DNA of 55,696 nucleotides, taken from NCBI GenBank assembly GCA_025057315.1, contig JANWXW010000084.1, positions 1-55,696 of the forward strand. The letters are read 5' to 3'. The translations under genes and the position numbers were made by a program. The notes under the pieces were generated by a model, which saw only the letters and a program-made list of their open reading frames with translations, did no database searches and had not been told where the DNA came from. Below, piece after piece: positions 8,596-16,748 of this stretch. This stretch comes from Myxococcota bacterium. Its GTDB lineage: Bacteria; Myxococcota_A; Polyangia; Palsa-1104; JAEUJZ01. Numbering within the stretch: position 1 is the stretch's first letter; each line of letters starts with the position of its first letter.

Positions 8596-8624
8596 AAGGT
8601 AAAAAAGCCAACTGGGCCGATCAA
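8596..8624 (-). promoter_or_regulatory. Promoter of the beta-propeller/barrel operon
   Basis: On the minus strand TTGATC (8619-8624), exactly 17 nt and TACCTT (8596-8601) are followed by 6 nt and the ATG at 8589. No Shine-Dalgarno site is present; the spacing predicts a leaderless message. Confidence 0.6.
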
Positions 8625-8679
8625 TCCCCCTGCCTTGCCGACGGCGGCACCGGGCCTGCCACCCCAGGGGCCATGCTGC

Positions 8680-9798
8680 TCAGCCATGCACCGCGCGGAC
8701 GCGATGGACCACCGCCCGCATCGCCGCCACCGCCTTGCGCCGCACCGGCCGGAGCACGGCCAGCATCTCCCGGCCGACCTCGACCTCCACGTTGCAGAGC
8801 CTGCGCTTGAACGCCGAGATGCCGGCCAGCGGGTCGTCCGGCCCCCCCGCCGTCACCCCGCCCAGGTCCATGAAGCGGGCACCGTGGCCCCGCGCCCAGT
8901 CAAACAGGCAGTCGAGCAGCCAGTAGTTAAACGGCAGCTTGCGCAGCTCTGGATCGTCCAGCGACCCGGCCGACGCGTACTCGGCTGTCTCGCCATGGCG
9001 GACCGCGCTGGCAAACGCCACCGGGCCATCTGCTCGCCCCGGCAGGTACAGCCCCACCATGCGGAGCAGATCGGGCCGTTCGCGCGCGACCGAAAACAGC
9101 GTATGCCACTCCCATGGCGAGGCCCGGACACCGGTGCGTGCCAGCGCCGCCGCCGCCGCTGCCTGACACGCCGGGGCCACGGCCGGGTCGTCCAGGACGC
9201 GAATCTCGCCGGTGAACCGCTCCCGGCTTCGCAGCAGGTAGCGGGTCTTTTTCGGCAGCGCCGCCAGCAGCTCCTCGCGATGGCTGCGCAGGTCGAGCAA
9301 CAGGGTGCGCGTGATCCCCTCTGGTTCGCACGGCGCAAACCCGGCTTCTGCCGCCCGCTCCACAAAGGCCTGCAGGGCCTGCGGATCCAGCCGTCGCGGC
9401 TGCAGCCGCAGCGTCAGCAGGTCGCTCGCTTCCTGGCACAGCTCCCGCAGCAGGCGCAACCCCTGGCGCTCCTCCTCGGCGCTGGCGGCGGTTCCCAGCT
9501 TGCGCGCCGTGCCCTCCCCCCCGACCAGCGGCAGCAGGCGGGGACGGGCAATGTAGACCACGGCCTGGTAGGCAGCCCGGCCACCCGGATCGCGCACCTG
9601 CAGCAGGCGATACTCGCGCTGGCACCAGCGCAGCCACGCATGGCGCTGGGGCAGCGGCAGCTCGCCCGCCACCTGCTGCAACTCTTCCTCGAACCGCTCG
9701 CTCTCCTGGTCGATGGCAGAGGTGAAGCGCACCCAGCGGCCGCGGCGTTCCAGGCGCAGATCCAGCGGTGGCGGCCGGAGCAGCTCGCGCAGGTCCAT
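8680..9798 (-). CDS. FemAB/BioF2-like GNAT-fold acyltransferase
   Basis: The 372-residue product resembles the BioF2-like/FemAB branch of GNAT-fold transferases. It has a central substrate-binding region with LPKKTRYLLRSRE and a C-terminal half with YASAGSLDDPELRKLPFNYWLLDCLFDW-like and FMDLGG motifs. Known relatives transfer aminoacyl or acyl groups from tRNA, CoA or carrier proteins to amines. It is last in the ACP-FkbH operon, and its ATG follows the VOC stop after 1 nt (TAACATG), so it is translationally coupled. By inference it may transfer the ACP-bound unit to an acceptor. The acceptor is unknown. Confidence 0.7.
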   Translation of the reverse strand: MDLRELLRPPPLDLRLERRGRWVRFTSAIDQESERFEEELQQVAGELPLPQRHAWLRWCQREYRLLQVRDPGGRAAYQAVVYIARPRLLPLVGGEGTARKLGTAASAEEERQGLRLLRELCQEASDLLTLRLQPRRLDPQALQAFVERAAEAGFAPCEPEGITRTLLLDLRSHREELLAALPKKTRYLLRSRERFTGEIRVLDDPAVAPACQAAAAAALARTGVRASPWEWHTLFSVARERPDLLRMVGLYLPGRADGPVAFASAVRHGETAEYASAGSLDDPELRKLPFNYWLLDCLFDWARGHGARFMDLGGVTAGGPDDPLAGISAFKRRLCNVEVEVGREMLAVLRPVRRKAVAAMRAVVHRVRAVHG

Positions 9799-9799
9799 G

Positions 9800-10228
9800 T
9801 TAGAGGAGCCCCCCTGGCGGCCGCGGCTCCACCAGCTCCACCAGCCGGCCTGAGCGGCGGAAGACAAAGGCGATGCGGCGCCCAAAGGCCGTGGCCATCA
9901 CCGGCTCACACACGATCTGCCCACCCCGGTCCCGCTCCTGCCGCAGCACCTGTTCCAGCGGGCCGTCCCCTGCCTCCAGCTCGTAGCAGATGTGATCCAG
10001 GCCGCCCCCGCGGGCGAGCCGCCCCCGCAGCGGCGAGTCCTCCACGCACGACAGCGGCACCACCAGCTCCCACAGCTCGCCGCTGCCTGGCTGTTGCACA
10101 AACTGCACCACCACGCGCTGCACCGGGTCCGGCACCGGCTCTCCGATCGGCTCGGCCCCCTCTGCCTGGAAGCGCCGCAGCAGGGTCTGCAGGTCCCGCC
10201 CCACATAGCCTAGATGATGCAGCCTCAT
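9800..10228 (-). CDS. VOC-superfamily protein, methylmalonyl-CoA-epimerase-like
   Basis: The 142-residue product is a two-module VOC (glyoxalase/epimerase) fold protein. Candidate metal ligands are H5 (LHHLGYV), a Glu in GELWELV, the His in GGGLDHICYEL and the Glu in GRLVELVEP. The pattern is closest to methylmalonyl-CoA epimerases, which act alpha to a thioester carbonyl. In this operon an ACP thioester is a plausible substrate, for example for epimerisation of a 2-hydroxyacyl-ACP; this is inference. The start overlaps the upstream stop (ATGA at 10225-10228). Confidence 0.75.
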   Translation of the reverse strand: MRLHHLGYVGRDLQTLLRRFQAEGAEPIGEPVPDPVQRVVVQFVQQPGSGELWELVVPLSCVEDSPLRGRLARGGGLDHICYELEAGDGPLEQVLRQERDRGGQIVCEPVMATAFGRRIAFVFRRSGRLVELVEPRPPGGLL

Positions 10229-10995
10229 GCTACCCCCAGCGGCGCCGGCGGTTCCACCGGAGGCACCGGCAGGTGCAGGTCGCGATTGAACAGCACGAGC
10301 CACTGCCGCGCGGCTGCGGGCCCGTCAAAGCGCAGCCACTTTAGCTGCGGCAGCGACACGGCGGTCATCATGCCCAGCCGGCGGAAGCCGAGCCGCTCGT
10401 GCATGATCATAGATCCCTCGTTGGCCAGGCGGACCGAGCACTGCACCCGCTCCGCCCCATGGTCGCAAAACAGGCTCACCAGCGCCGTCTGGAACACCTT
10501 GACGAACACCCCCGAGGCCCGGCTCTGGGTGCTAGATGCGGCATCGTAGGACCAGAAGGTCCGCTCGTCCAGCTGCCAGGCGCAGTAGGTGGGTCGGTCC
10601 TCCTCAAAGGGCTGGGGTCCAGGGTGGAACCAGGCGTGGCACAGCACGCGCCCCTCGATCTGGCCCACAAAGCACAGGTCGCCGCGGTCAAAGCGCTCCC
10701 GGATCAGATCCTCCGGCGCCCCGTCCACCGCGGAGATGTCCGCGACATCGCCCTGATGGGCCCGCCGCACCACCAGGTCGCGCAGGCCGCGCATGATCCG
10801 CGGCGGGCTGCGCAGCTCAAAGAGCACAATCCGCCCCACGCGTACATGCTCGGACAGCCCGCAGCGCCACAGCAGGCGCTGGGCCAGCAGCACCGCCTTG
10901 TCCCCGGGGGTCCGGTCCGGCCGTTGCAGCTCCGCCACGAGCGCCGCTGCGCGACCGCGCAGCAGCCCGAATCGCTGCTGGAGATGATCCATCAT
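10225..10995 (-). CDS. GNAT-family N-acyltransferase
   Basis: The 256-residue product has a helical N-terminal extension of about 70 residues. A GNAT domain follows, with VVRRAHQGDVADI at its start and the late pattern NEGSMIMHERLGFRRLG, typical of acyl-CoA binding and the C-terminal strand. The donor may be acyl-CoA or acyl-ACP. It overlaps both neighbours by ATGA junctions (10992-10995 and 10225-10228), which places it firmly in the ACP-FkbH operon. Its substrate is not evident. Confidence 0.75.
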   Translation of the reverse strand: MMDHLQQRFGLLRGRAAALVAELQRPDRTPGDKAVLLAQRLLWRCGLSEHVRVGRIVLFELRSPPRIMRGLRDLVVRRAHQGDVADISAVDGAPEDLIRERFDRGDLCFVGQIEGRVLCHAWFHPGPQPFEEDRPTYCAWQLDERTFWSYDAASSTQSRASGVFVKVFQTALVSLFCDHGAERVQCSVRLANEGSMIMHERLGFRRLGMMTAVSLPQLKWLRFDGPAAARQWLVLFNRDLHLPVPPVEPPAPLGVA

Positions 10996-12812
10996 GCAAG
11001 CCTTCTGTCGGCAGCCGCCCCCCCGCCGCGGCGCTCAATGGTCATGTGCGACACCTCACAGCGGGCATCCGTCAGCGGCTCCAGCACGTAGCAGCCTCCT
11101 CCTTCATCGCGGAAGCCATGATCGGGATAAAAGCTCCGGGCCGGCTCGTTCTTGGCCGTCGGGATGAACCGCCCGCGCAGGCGCCGCGCCCCCAGCGCCG
11201 CCAGGTCGTCCAGCACCACCCGCAGCACCCCGCTTTCCACCCGCCGGCCGAGCACCCGGCAGGACAGCAGCAGCGTGTCGATCTCCCAGCTGTCCTGCCC
11301 TTGCCGGCGCACGATGGCAAGACCCGTCAGGCCGTAGTCGCCGAACCGGTCCCGCACCTCCGCCGCGTACAGACGATGGCCCGGGTCGGCCAGCAGCTGC
11401 GCGATGTCGGCCTCGCTGCGCCGCACCGTGGTCAGGTTAAACTGGTTGGTTTTCTGCGTCAGCTGCGCCAGGCGTGGCACCTGCTCGGCCGTGGCCATGT
11501 GCACCGTCAGGTGCAGCTCCAGCGAGCGGAGAAAGTCCGCGATGTTCTCTGGCCCGCGGATCTGCGCCATGGCAGCCCGGCGGGCCCGTTCGGCACTGTA
11601 GGAGTCGGCGCGCTGCTGGTCCTCGGCCGTGATGCTCATGCGGTCCAGCGCCGCCACGCCGCGCAGGGCGGCCACATAGCAGGCCGGGTCCGGCGGCAGC
11701 TGCAGCACCGTCACCTGGGGCAGCGCGCACCGCACCTGCTCGCACTCGGCGCCGCTGTCGTCGATCAGCACAAAGCTGTCCAGCCCGAGCGAGAGCTCCT
11801 CGGCCAGCTGGCGCAGCGAGGTCGCCTTGTCCTGCCAGCCGATGCGCCAGGCACTAAAGTGAGACCGCCGCAGGCGCATCTCCGGGTGATGGTCGATGAC
11901 CTCGAAGGCGTCCGCCTCGTTGTTCTTGCTGGCGATGCACAGCAGCACCCCCTGGTCGCGCAGCTTGCGCAGCGCCTCCTGAAAGGCCACAAAGGCCGCC
12001 CCCGCGCCGTCCGGGCCGAGCTGGATCCCGTGCGGCCCATCCTCCCCGACGATCCCACCCCAGAGCGTGTTGTCCAGGTCCACCGCGATGACCTTGGCCG
12101 GGGCGCAAAACAGCGGGGCGATGCTCCGGCTCAGCGACAGGGCCAGGGCGCGCAGAAACTCATCTGAAAACGGGCACCGCGCCAGGTGGCCCAGCCGCTC
12201 GTCGTACGCCCGGCTTGTGCCAAAGGCCGCCACCGCGCCGTCCAGGTCGAACAGCCGCATCCGGCCCGAGGTGGCCTGGCGGAACAGGCGCAGGTTCAGC
12301 TCGCGCAGCAGCTGGCTGCGCGAGGCAGGATGGCTGGCATCCAGGACCCCCAGGGGCGTGTGCGGGGGCATGGGCAACGTCCCGCACAGCAGCAGCCCAC
12401 CCCGGCGCTCGCGCTCTGCCAGGGCCTGGCACAGCCGCTCCAGCTCGGCATGGCAGGCGGCGCGCGCCCGCTCCACCGCATCCGGCCGGAGGCGATCCAG
12501 CTCGTCCAGCTGCCGCGCGCACAGGTCCTCCAGCCGGGGCAGAACCACCGTGATGTCTGCCTCCGCCGCGCCCACCGAGGCCGGATCGAGCAGAGCCTGG
12601 TAGATCTGCCCAAAGGGGGCCAGCGCGAACCGCGCCAGCAGCCCGCGCTGGGCCAAAAAGCACCCCAGATAGGGCAGCAGCGGCTCCAGCGTGAAGGAGG
12701 CAGCCAGCGCAACGCGCACCGGACGCAGCCCCGTCGGCTCCGCCTGCACCGCCCGCCAGCGCAGCAGGAAGTCTCGGCTCCGGTCGCCGGGGCCCAGCGG
12801 AGGGTGTCTCAT
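10992..12812 (-). CDS. FkbH-like HAD-IIIC protein (probable glyceryl-ACP-forming enzyme)
   Basis: The 606-residue product has the typical FkbH-like three-part layout. An N-terminal SGNH-like region spans about 30-235. A HAD domain starts at DLDNTLWGG (245-253, catalytic DxDxT) and has SKNNE (295-299) and IDDSGAECEQVR. A C-terminal GNAT-like region has QKTNQFNLTT (453-462) and LLSCRVLGRRVE (515-526). Studied FkbH proteins take 1,3-bisphosphoglycerate, remove phosphate and load a glyceryl unit on an ACP for methoxymalonyl or tetronate synthesis. The canonical DDNP motif reads DDSG here. The ACP gene lies immediately upstream with an ATGA overlap; the start at 12812 is supported by that overlap. 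Confidence 0.88.
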   Translation of the reverse strand: MRHPPLGPGDRSRDFLLRWRAVQAEPTGLRPVRVALAASFTLEPLLPYLGCFLAQRGLLARFALAPFGQIYQALLDPASVGAAEADITVVLPRLEDLCARQLDELDRLRPDAVERARAACHAELERLCQALAERERRGGLLLCGTLPMPPHTPLGVLDASHPASRSQLLRELNLRLFRQATSGRMRLFDLDGAVAAFGTSRAYDERLGHLARCPFSDEFLRALALSLSRSIAPLFCAPAKVIAVDLDNTLWGGIVGEDGPHGIQLGPDGAGAAFVAFQEALRKLRDQGVLLCIASKNNEADAFEVIDHHPEMRLRRSHFSAWRIGWQDKATSLRQLAEELSLGLDSFVLIDDSGAECEQVRCALPQVTVLQLPPDPACYVAALRGVAALDRMSITAEDQQRADSYSAERARRAAMAQIRGPENIADFLRSLELHLTVHMATAEQVPRLAQLTQKTNQFNLTTVRRSEADIAQLLADPGHRLYAAEVRDRFGDYGLTGLAIVRRQGQDSWEIDTLLLSCRVLGRRVESGVLRVVLDDLAALGARRLRGRFIPTAKNEPARSFYPDHGFRDEGGGCYVLEPLTDARCEVSHMTIERRGGGAAADRRLA

Positions 12813-13099
12813 GACTCCCCCCGGCACCCCGGCTGCGCCCGCGCTGCGTTCCACCCGGCCTCGCGCAGAAAGCGAGCCATATCGGCCAGCGATCGGAGTT
12901 GCAGGGCTGCCGTGGTCGGGATGATCACCCCGAACTCCTCCTCGACCGCGCTCATAAACTGCAAGTTGGCCACCGAGTCCCACCCCGGGGTGGCGTCCCG
13001 GCAGGAATCCGGGCCGAGCAGACCAACCGGAGTGCCGGTGATGTCGCTGAGCAGGGCTGCCAGCCGGCCGACCAGGGCCGGGTCCACATCGGAATGCAT
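12809..13099 (-). CDS. Acyl carrier protein
   Basis: The 96-residue product is a stand-alone carrier protein. Ser42 in GWDSVANLQF is the expected phosphopantetheine attachment site, followed by the usual acidic helix (SAVEEEFGVIIP) and LADMARFL. It heads the operon and is the obvious carrier for the FkbH product. The operon contains no ketosynthase, adenylation domain or holo-ACP synthase, so the 4'-phosphopantetheinyl transferase must be encoded elsewhere. The ATG at 13099 lies 7 nt after a -10-like box. Confidence 0.88.
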   Translation of the reverse strand: MHSDVDPALVGRLAALLSDITGTPVGLLGPDSCRDATPGWDSVANLQFMSAVEEEFGVIIPTTAALQLRSLADMARFLREAGWNAARAQPGCRGES

Positions 13100-13106
13100 C
13101 GCCCCC

Positions 13107-13137
13107 TTTGTATGGGGTCCAGTCTGGTCCGCGTCAA
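13107..13137 (-). promoter_or_regulatory. Promoter of the ACP-FkbH operon
   Basis: On the minus strand TTGACG (13132-13137) is followed after 19 nt by TACAAA (13107-13112), or after 18 nt by ATACAA. GGGGGCG and the ATG at 13099 come next. The 7-nt gap predicts a leaderless or near-leaderless message, although GGGGG could act as a weak ribosome site. The intergenic region to the divergent RND gene (13100-13306) holds nothing else recognised. Confidence 0.55.
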
Positions 13138-13306
13138 CCGCATCCCACAGCCAAGCGGCCCGCGATGCTTGCCGGTGGCCATGACCCGCGGCCCCTTGCG
13201 GGGAAGGACCGGGGCCTGGCGCGGCTCCGGGTCCCAGGGCTGGCCATCGCCCCCTTGCTCCCTGGAGGCAAACCAGATACCGTCGCCCCAGACTTCAGAC
13301 TGCTTT

Positions 13307-15895
13307 ATGCCCGCTGGCCCCCGCAAGAGCCCCCTGAGCCGCTTGCTGACGCTGGTCCTGGGCCATCCTCGCGTCGTGCTGGCCCTGGTCGGTGTCCTGA
13401 TCCTGCTGGCCTCCCTGGGCCTGGGCCGGCTGCGCGAGGAAGAAGACCCGTTGGCCTTCCTGCCCGGCCAGGATCCGGACGTCGTGGGCTTTCGCCTGGT
13501 GGCCAAGCGCTTTGGCGCCCTGCGGGTGGCCCTGATTGGCGTCGAGCCGCACGCCCCGCTGTTTTCGGCCGATGTCCTGTCGCGGCTGGAGCGCCTCAGC
13601 GCCGCGCTGCGCAACATCGAGGGCGTGGATCGGGTCGTCTCCCTCAGCACCATGACCGATCTGGAGCCGGGCGGGGGGGGCGTCGAGGTTCGCCCGCTCA
13701 TCCCCTCGCCGGTGCCCACCGACCCGGGGGAGCTGGCGCGGCTGCGCGACCATGCCCTGTCCCTGCCCCAGGTGCGCGGCACGCTCGTGTCGGCAGACGG
13801 CCGGGCGACCCTGGTGCTGGTGTTTCTGGCCGAAGGGGCGAGCACGCGTCGGGTGGCCGAGCGGGCCCGATCCCTGGCGCAGGCCGAGCTGCCCCATGCG
13901 CGCCTGTACTTCGGCGGCGCCCCCTTTGCGGCCCAGACCATCTACGACGGCACGCGCCTGGATGTTCGCCGCCTCACGCCGCTGGCGCTGGCGCTGTTCT
14001 TTCTGGTCGTGCTGGCATCCTTCCGCGACTGGCTGGCGGTCCTGCTCACCGTCGGCACGGTGGGCGTCGCCGGGATCCTGGTCGTAGGGGGCATGGGGCT
14101 GGTCGGCGAGCCCTTCACCGTGGTGGCAGGGATGCTGCCTGTGACCCTGTTTGCCGCAGGGAGCCAGTATGCCATCCACATCCTGGGGCGCTACTACCTG
14201 CTGCGGCTGCGCGAGGGGCCGCTGGAGTCGGCGCGCGGGGCGATCCGCATCGCTGGCCCCCCGGTGACGATCGCTGCGGTGGCCACCTCGCTGGGGTTTC
14301 TGTCGTTCCTGGTCATGAACATCGCGCCCATGCGCGCCTTTGGCGTGGCGTGTGCGGTGGGGATCTTTTTTTGCTGGCTGCTGTCCATGACGGTGCTGCC
14401 GGCGTGCGTGGTGGCCTGGCCGCGGCCCTACCACAAGCACCGGCAGCTGCTGTGGGCCGAGCAGGCCATGGAGGACCTGTGGTCCTTTGTGGTGCGGTAC
14501 CGCTGGACGGTGGTGGCGATCATCGCCGTGATCTTTGCCGCCGCGGTGCGCTTTTCCACGCAGGTGACGGTGCGCATGGAGCCGCGGGCCTTTTTCCGGC
14601 CGGGCTCCGAGCCGGCCGAGGCCCAGGCGTTTTTGGACAACCGCTTTGGCGGCTCCCAATTCCTGCTGGTGGCCGTCGAGGGCGACGTCACGCATCCCCA
14701 TGCCCTGCGCGAGCTGCGCCGCTTTGCCACCTGCGCGCGCGCGCTGCCCGGGGTCACCCAGGTGCAGACCTTTCTCGATCCGCTGCTGCTGGTCAGCCAG
14801 GCGATGGGGCTGGGGCGCGGCCTACCGGCGGCGCGGTCCCAGGTGGGCAGCCTGCTCTTTTTTATCGAGGGGGAGCCCTCGTTCCGGGCGCTGCTGACGC
14901 AGGACCGGCGCAGCGCCCTGGTGCATGTGCGCGTTTCGGGGGACATCCGCGAGGCGCTGGCGGGCCTGGAGCGGTACCTGGGGCGACGCTGGCCGTTTTC
15001 GCTGCGTGCGGCCACGCTGGCCGAGGAGGCCGAGGAGGTCGCCTGCCTGGTGCCGCCTGGAGAGCGAGAGCGCCGCCTGCCCGCCATCACCGCGGCGCTG
15101 GAGCAGGTCAAGCAGCAGGCAGAGCGCATCCGCGCCGAGCAGCAGGCGCGCCCGGGGGCGGATGCCGAGGTGCTGGACGAGGCGGCCGAGCGGGCGGCCG
15201 AGGAGCGACGCACGGCGCTGGTGCGCGAGCTGGTCGACCGCGTGCTGCAAGCCGCCCTGCCTCACGAGCCGGTGGATGCCGAGCGCCGGGCCAGCGTAGA
15301 GGTCTTGGTCGAGTCGCTGCTGCAGGCGGTTCCCCCTGCCGAGTCCGCGGAGGCGCCGGCGGGCGAGGCCGCCCTGCGGGGGTTTATCTCCGGCGAGCCG
15401 GTGCTGGACCGTGGGTTTTCCCGCGCCGTCGAGCAAAACCAGTGGGCCAGCCTCCGCGTGGCCATCATCGCGGTGTTTGTCGCGCTGCTGCTGACGCTGC
15501 GCTCGGTCTCCGCCGCGGTGCTGTGCATGCTGCCGGCGGGCCTGTCGCTTACCGTCATCTTCGGCGTGCTTGGCTGGAGCGGCCGCCCCATCGACATCGG
15601 CACGTCGCTGGTCGGCTCCATTGTCACCGGCTCGGGTGCCGACTTTGCGATGCACTACATGTGGTACCTGCAGCGCAACCAGCCCCGGGAGGTGGCGCGC
15701 AACATCGGGCCGATCATCTTTGTGACGGCCGTGCTGCTCGCCGCGGGCCTGGGGGTGCTTGCGCTCGGCAACTCGCCCCCGCTGCGGCTCTTTGGCTGGC
15801 TGGCCGCTGCGGGCCTGTGCCTGTCAGCCACTTTCACCTTCCTGCTCGTGCCGGCGCTGCTGCGCAAGACGCGCAGCGAGCGGCGCGACTTTTGA
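13307..15895 (+). CDS. RND/MMPL-family exporter
   Basis: The 862-residue inner-membrane protein has the duplicated RND layout: TM1, a periplasmic loop (about 35-220), five TMs (about 225-400), TM7, a second loop and five C-terminal TMs (about 710-860). The second loop has a charged, coiled-coil-like insert at about 570-690 (EEAEEV, EQVKQQAERIRAEQQ). It resembles MMPL and hopanoid-exporter (HpnN)-like proteins that move lipids or hydrophobic molecules using the proton gradient. The downstream LolA-like and barrel genes support envelope lipid transport. The ATG at 13307 is the first good start ahead of the TM1 region; no clear Shine-Dalgarno site is seen. Confidence 0.85.
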   Translation: MPAGPRKSPLSRLLTLVLGHPRVVLALVGVLILLASLGLGRLREEEDPLAFLPGQDPDVVGFRLVAKRFGALRVALIGVEPHAPLFSADVLSRLERLSAALRNIEGVDRVVSLSTMTDLEPGGGGVEVRPLIPSPVPTDPGELARLRDHALSLPQVRGTLVSADGRATLVLVFLAEGASTRRVAERARSLAQAELPHARLYFGGAPFAAQTIYDGTRLDVRRLTPLALALFFLVVLASFRDWLAVLLTVGTVGVAGILVVGGMGLVGEPFTVVAGMLPVTLFAAGSQYAIHILGRYYLLRLREGPLESARGAIRIAGPPVTIAAVATSLGFLSFLVMNIAPMRAFGVACAVGIFFCWLLSMTVLPACVVAWPRPYHKHRQLLWAEQAMEDLWSFVVRYRWTVVAIIAVIFAAAVRFSTQVTVRMEPRAFFRPGSEPAEAQAFLDNRFGGSQFLLVAVEGDVTHPHALRELRRFATCARALPGVTQVQTFLDPLLLVSQAMGLGRGLPAARSQVGSLLFFIEGEPSFRALLTQDRRSALVHVRVSGDIREALAGLERYLGRRWPFSLRAATLAEEAEEVACLVPPGERERRLPAITAALEQVKQQAERIRAEQQARPGADAEVLDEAAERAAEERRTALVRELVDRVLQAALPHEPVDAERRASVEVLVESLLQAVPPAESAEAPAGEAALRGFISGEPVLDRGFSRAVEQNQWASLRVAIIAVFVALLLTLRSVSAAVLCMLPAGLSLTVIFGVLGWSGRPIDIGTSLVGSIVTGSGADFAMHYMWYLQRNQPREVARNIGPIIFVTAVLLAAGLGVLALGNSPPLRLFGWLAAAGLCLSATFTFLLVPALLRKTRSERRDF

Positions 15896-15910
15896 CATAA
15901 GGAGCTGCCC

Positions 15911-16705
15911 ATGAGCGACCGCGTGTTCCTGGCCTGCTGCGTGGCGGGCGTGCTGCTGCTGGGTGGGCCACAGCTGGCCCTGGCCCAGGCGGCCAAGGCC
16001 GAGCCAGCCCAGAGCGTGCCCTCGGCAGACGAGCTGCTGCGTCGGGTGGACCGGCAGGCCAACGCCTTCAAAGACGCCACGTTTCACTTCCGCATGCGCA
16101 TCAAGGAGCCGGGCGGCCAGGTCCGCGAAATCGAGTTTACCACCCTGCAAAAGGGCACGCAGAAGCGCCTGGTGCGGTTCCTGTCGCCGGGCGACATCAA
16201 GGGCATGGGCATCCTGATGGAGAGTGCCGACACGATGTATGCCCTTCTGCCCGCCTTTGGCAACCGCGTGCGCCGCATGGGCACCCACGCCAAGAACCAG
16301 AGCTTCTTCGGCTCGGATCTGAGCACCGAGGACATGGCCGCCGTCGAGTTCGCCCCCGACTACAGCGCCCGAATCGCGGGCACCGAGGGCGAGCTGACCC
16401 TGCTGGAGCTGACCCTGCGGCCCGGCCGGCAGGCCGAGTTCCCGCGGCTGCGGATGTGGGTCGACCCCACCCGCTACACGGTCAGCAAGATCGAGTACCT
16501 GGACCAGGCGGGCAAGAAGCTGCGAACGCAGCTCCGCAGCGACTTTAAGCTCGACGAGGGCAGCGAGCACTACTCGCCGGGCAAGGTGGTCTTTATCGAC
16601 CACCGGCGCAACAACCACGAGACCGAGCTGATCCTGCTCAGCAGCAAGGTCAACACCGGCCTGGGCGACGATCAGTTCACGGTGCGCGCGCTGCAGCGCA
16701 ACTAA
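15911..16705 (+). CDS. Outer-membrane lipoprotein-sorting (LolA-like) protein
   Basis: The 264-residue product has a signal peptide (QLALAQA) and a LolA/LolB-like open barrel. Typical features are SADELLRRVDRQANAFKDATF, a strand set with LVRFLSPGDIKGMGILM, LPAFGNRVRRM and WVDPTRYTVSKIEYLD. It corresponds to the outer membrane lipoprotein-sorting group often paired with MMPL/RND transporters. It probably binds a lipid in the periplasm and passes it between the RND pump and the outer-membrane partner. It starts 15 nt after the RND stop, behind AAGGAG. Confidence 0.85.
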   Translation: MSDRVFLACCVAGVLLLGGPQLALAQAAKAEPAQSVPSADELLRRVDRQANAFKDATFHFRMRIKEPGGQVREIEFTTLQKGTQKRLVRFLSPGDIKGMGILMESADTMYALLPAFGNRVRRMGTHAKNQSFFGSDLSTEDMAAVEFAPDYSARIAGTEGELTLLELTLRPGRQAEFPRLRMWVDPTRYTVSKIEYLDQAGKKLRTQLRSDFKLDEGSEHYSPGKVVFIDHRRNNHETELILLSSKVNTGLGDDQFTVRALQRN

Positions 16706-16748
16706 GCGCTGGCCCGGCTGCCCCGGCTTCCACCACCGGAGAGGTCCC

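Noticed and set aside
8635..10344. 569-codon plus-strand open frame over the FemAB/VOC region
   Set aside because: It is antisense to genes with ATGA coupling and recognisable motifs; its own sequence is Arg/Ala/Pro/Gln-rich with no motif.
12899..13306. Long N-terminal extension of the RND exporter
   Set aside because: The extension overlaps the ACP gene in antisense and has no hydrophobic or conserved sequence; TM1 follows the ATG at 13307.
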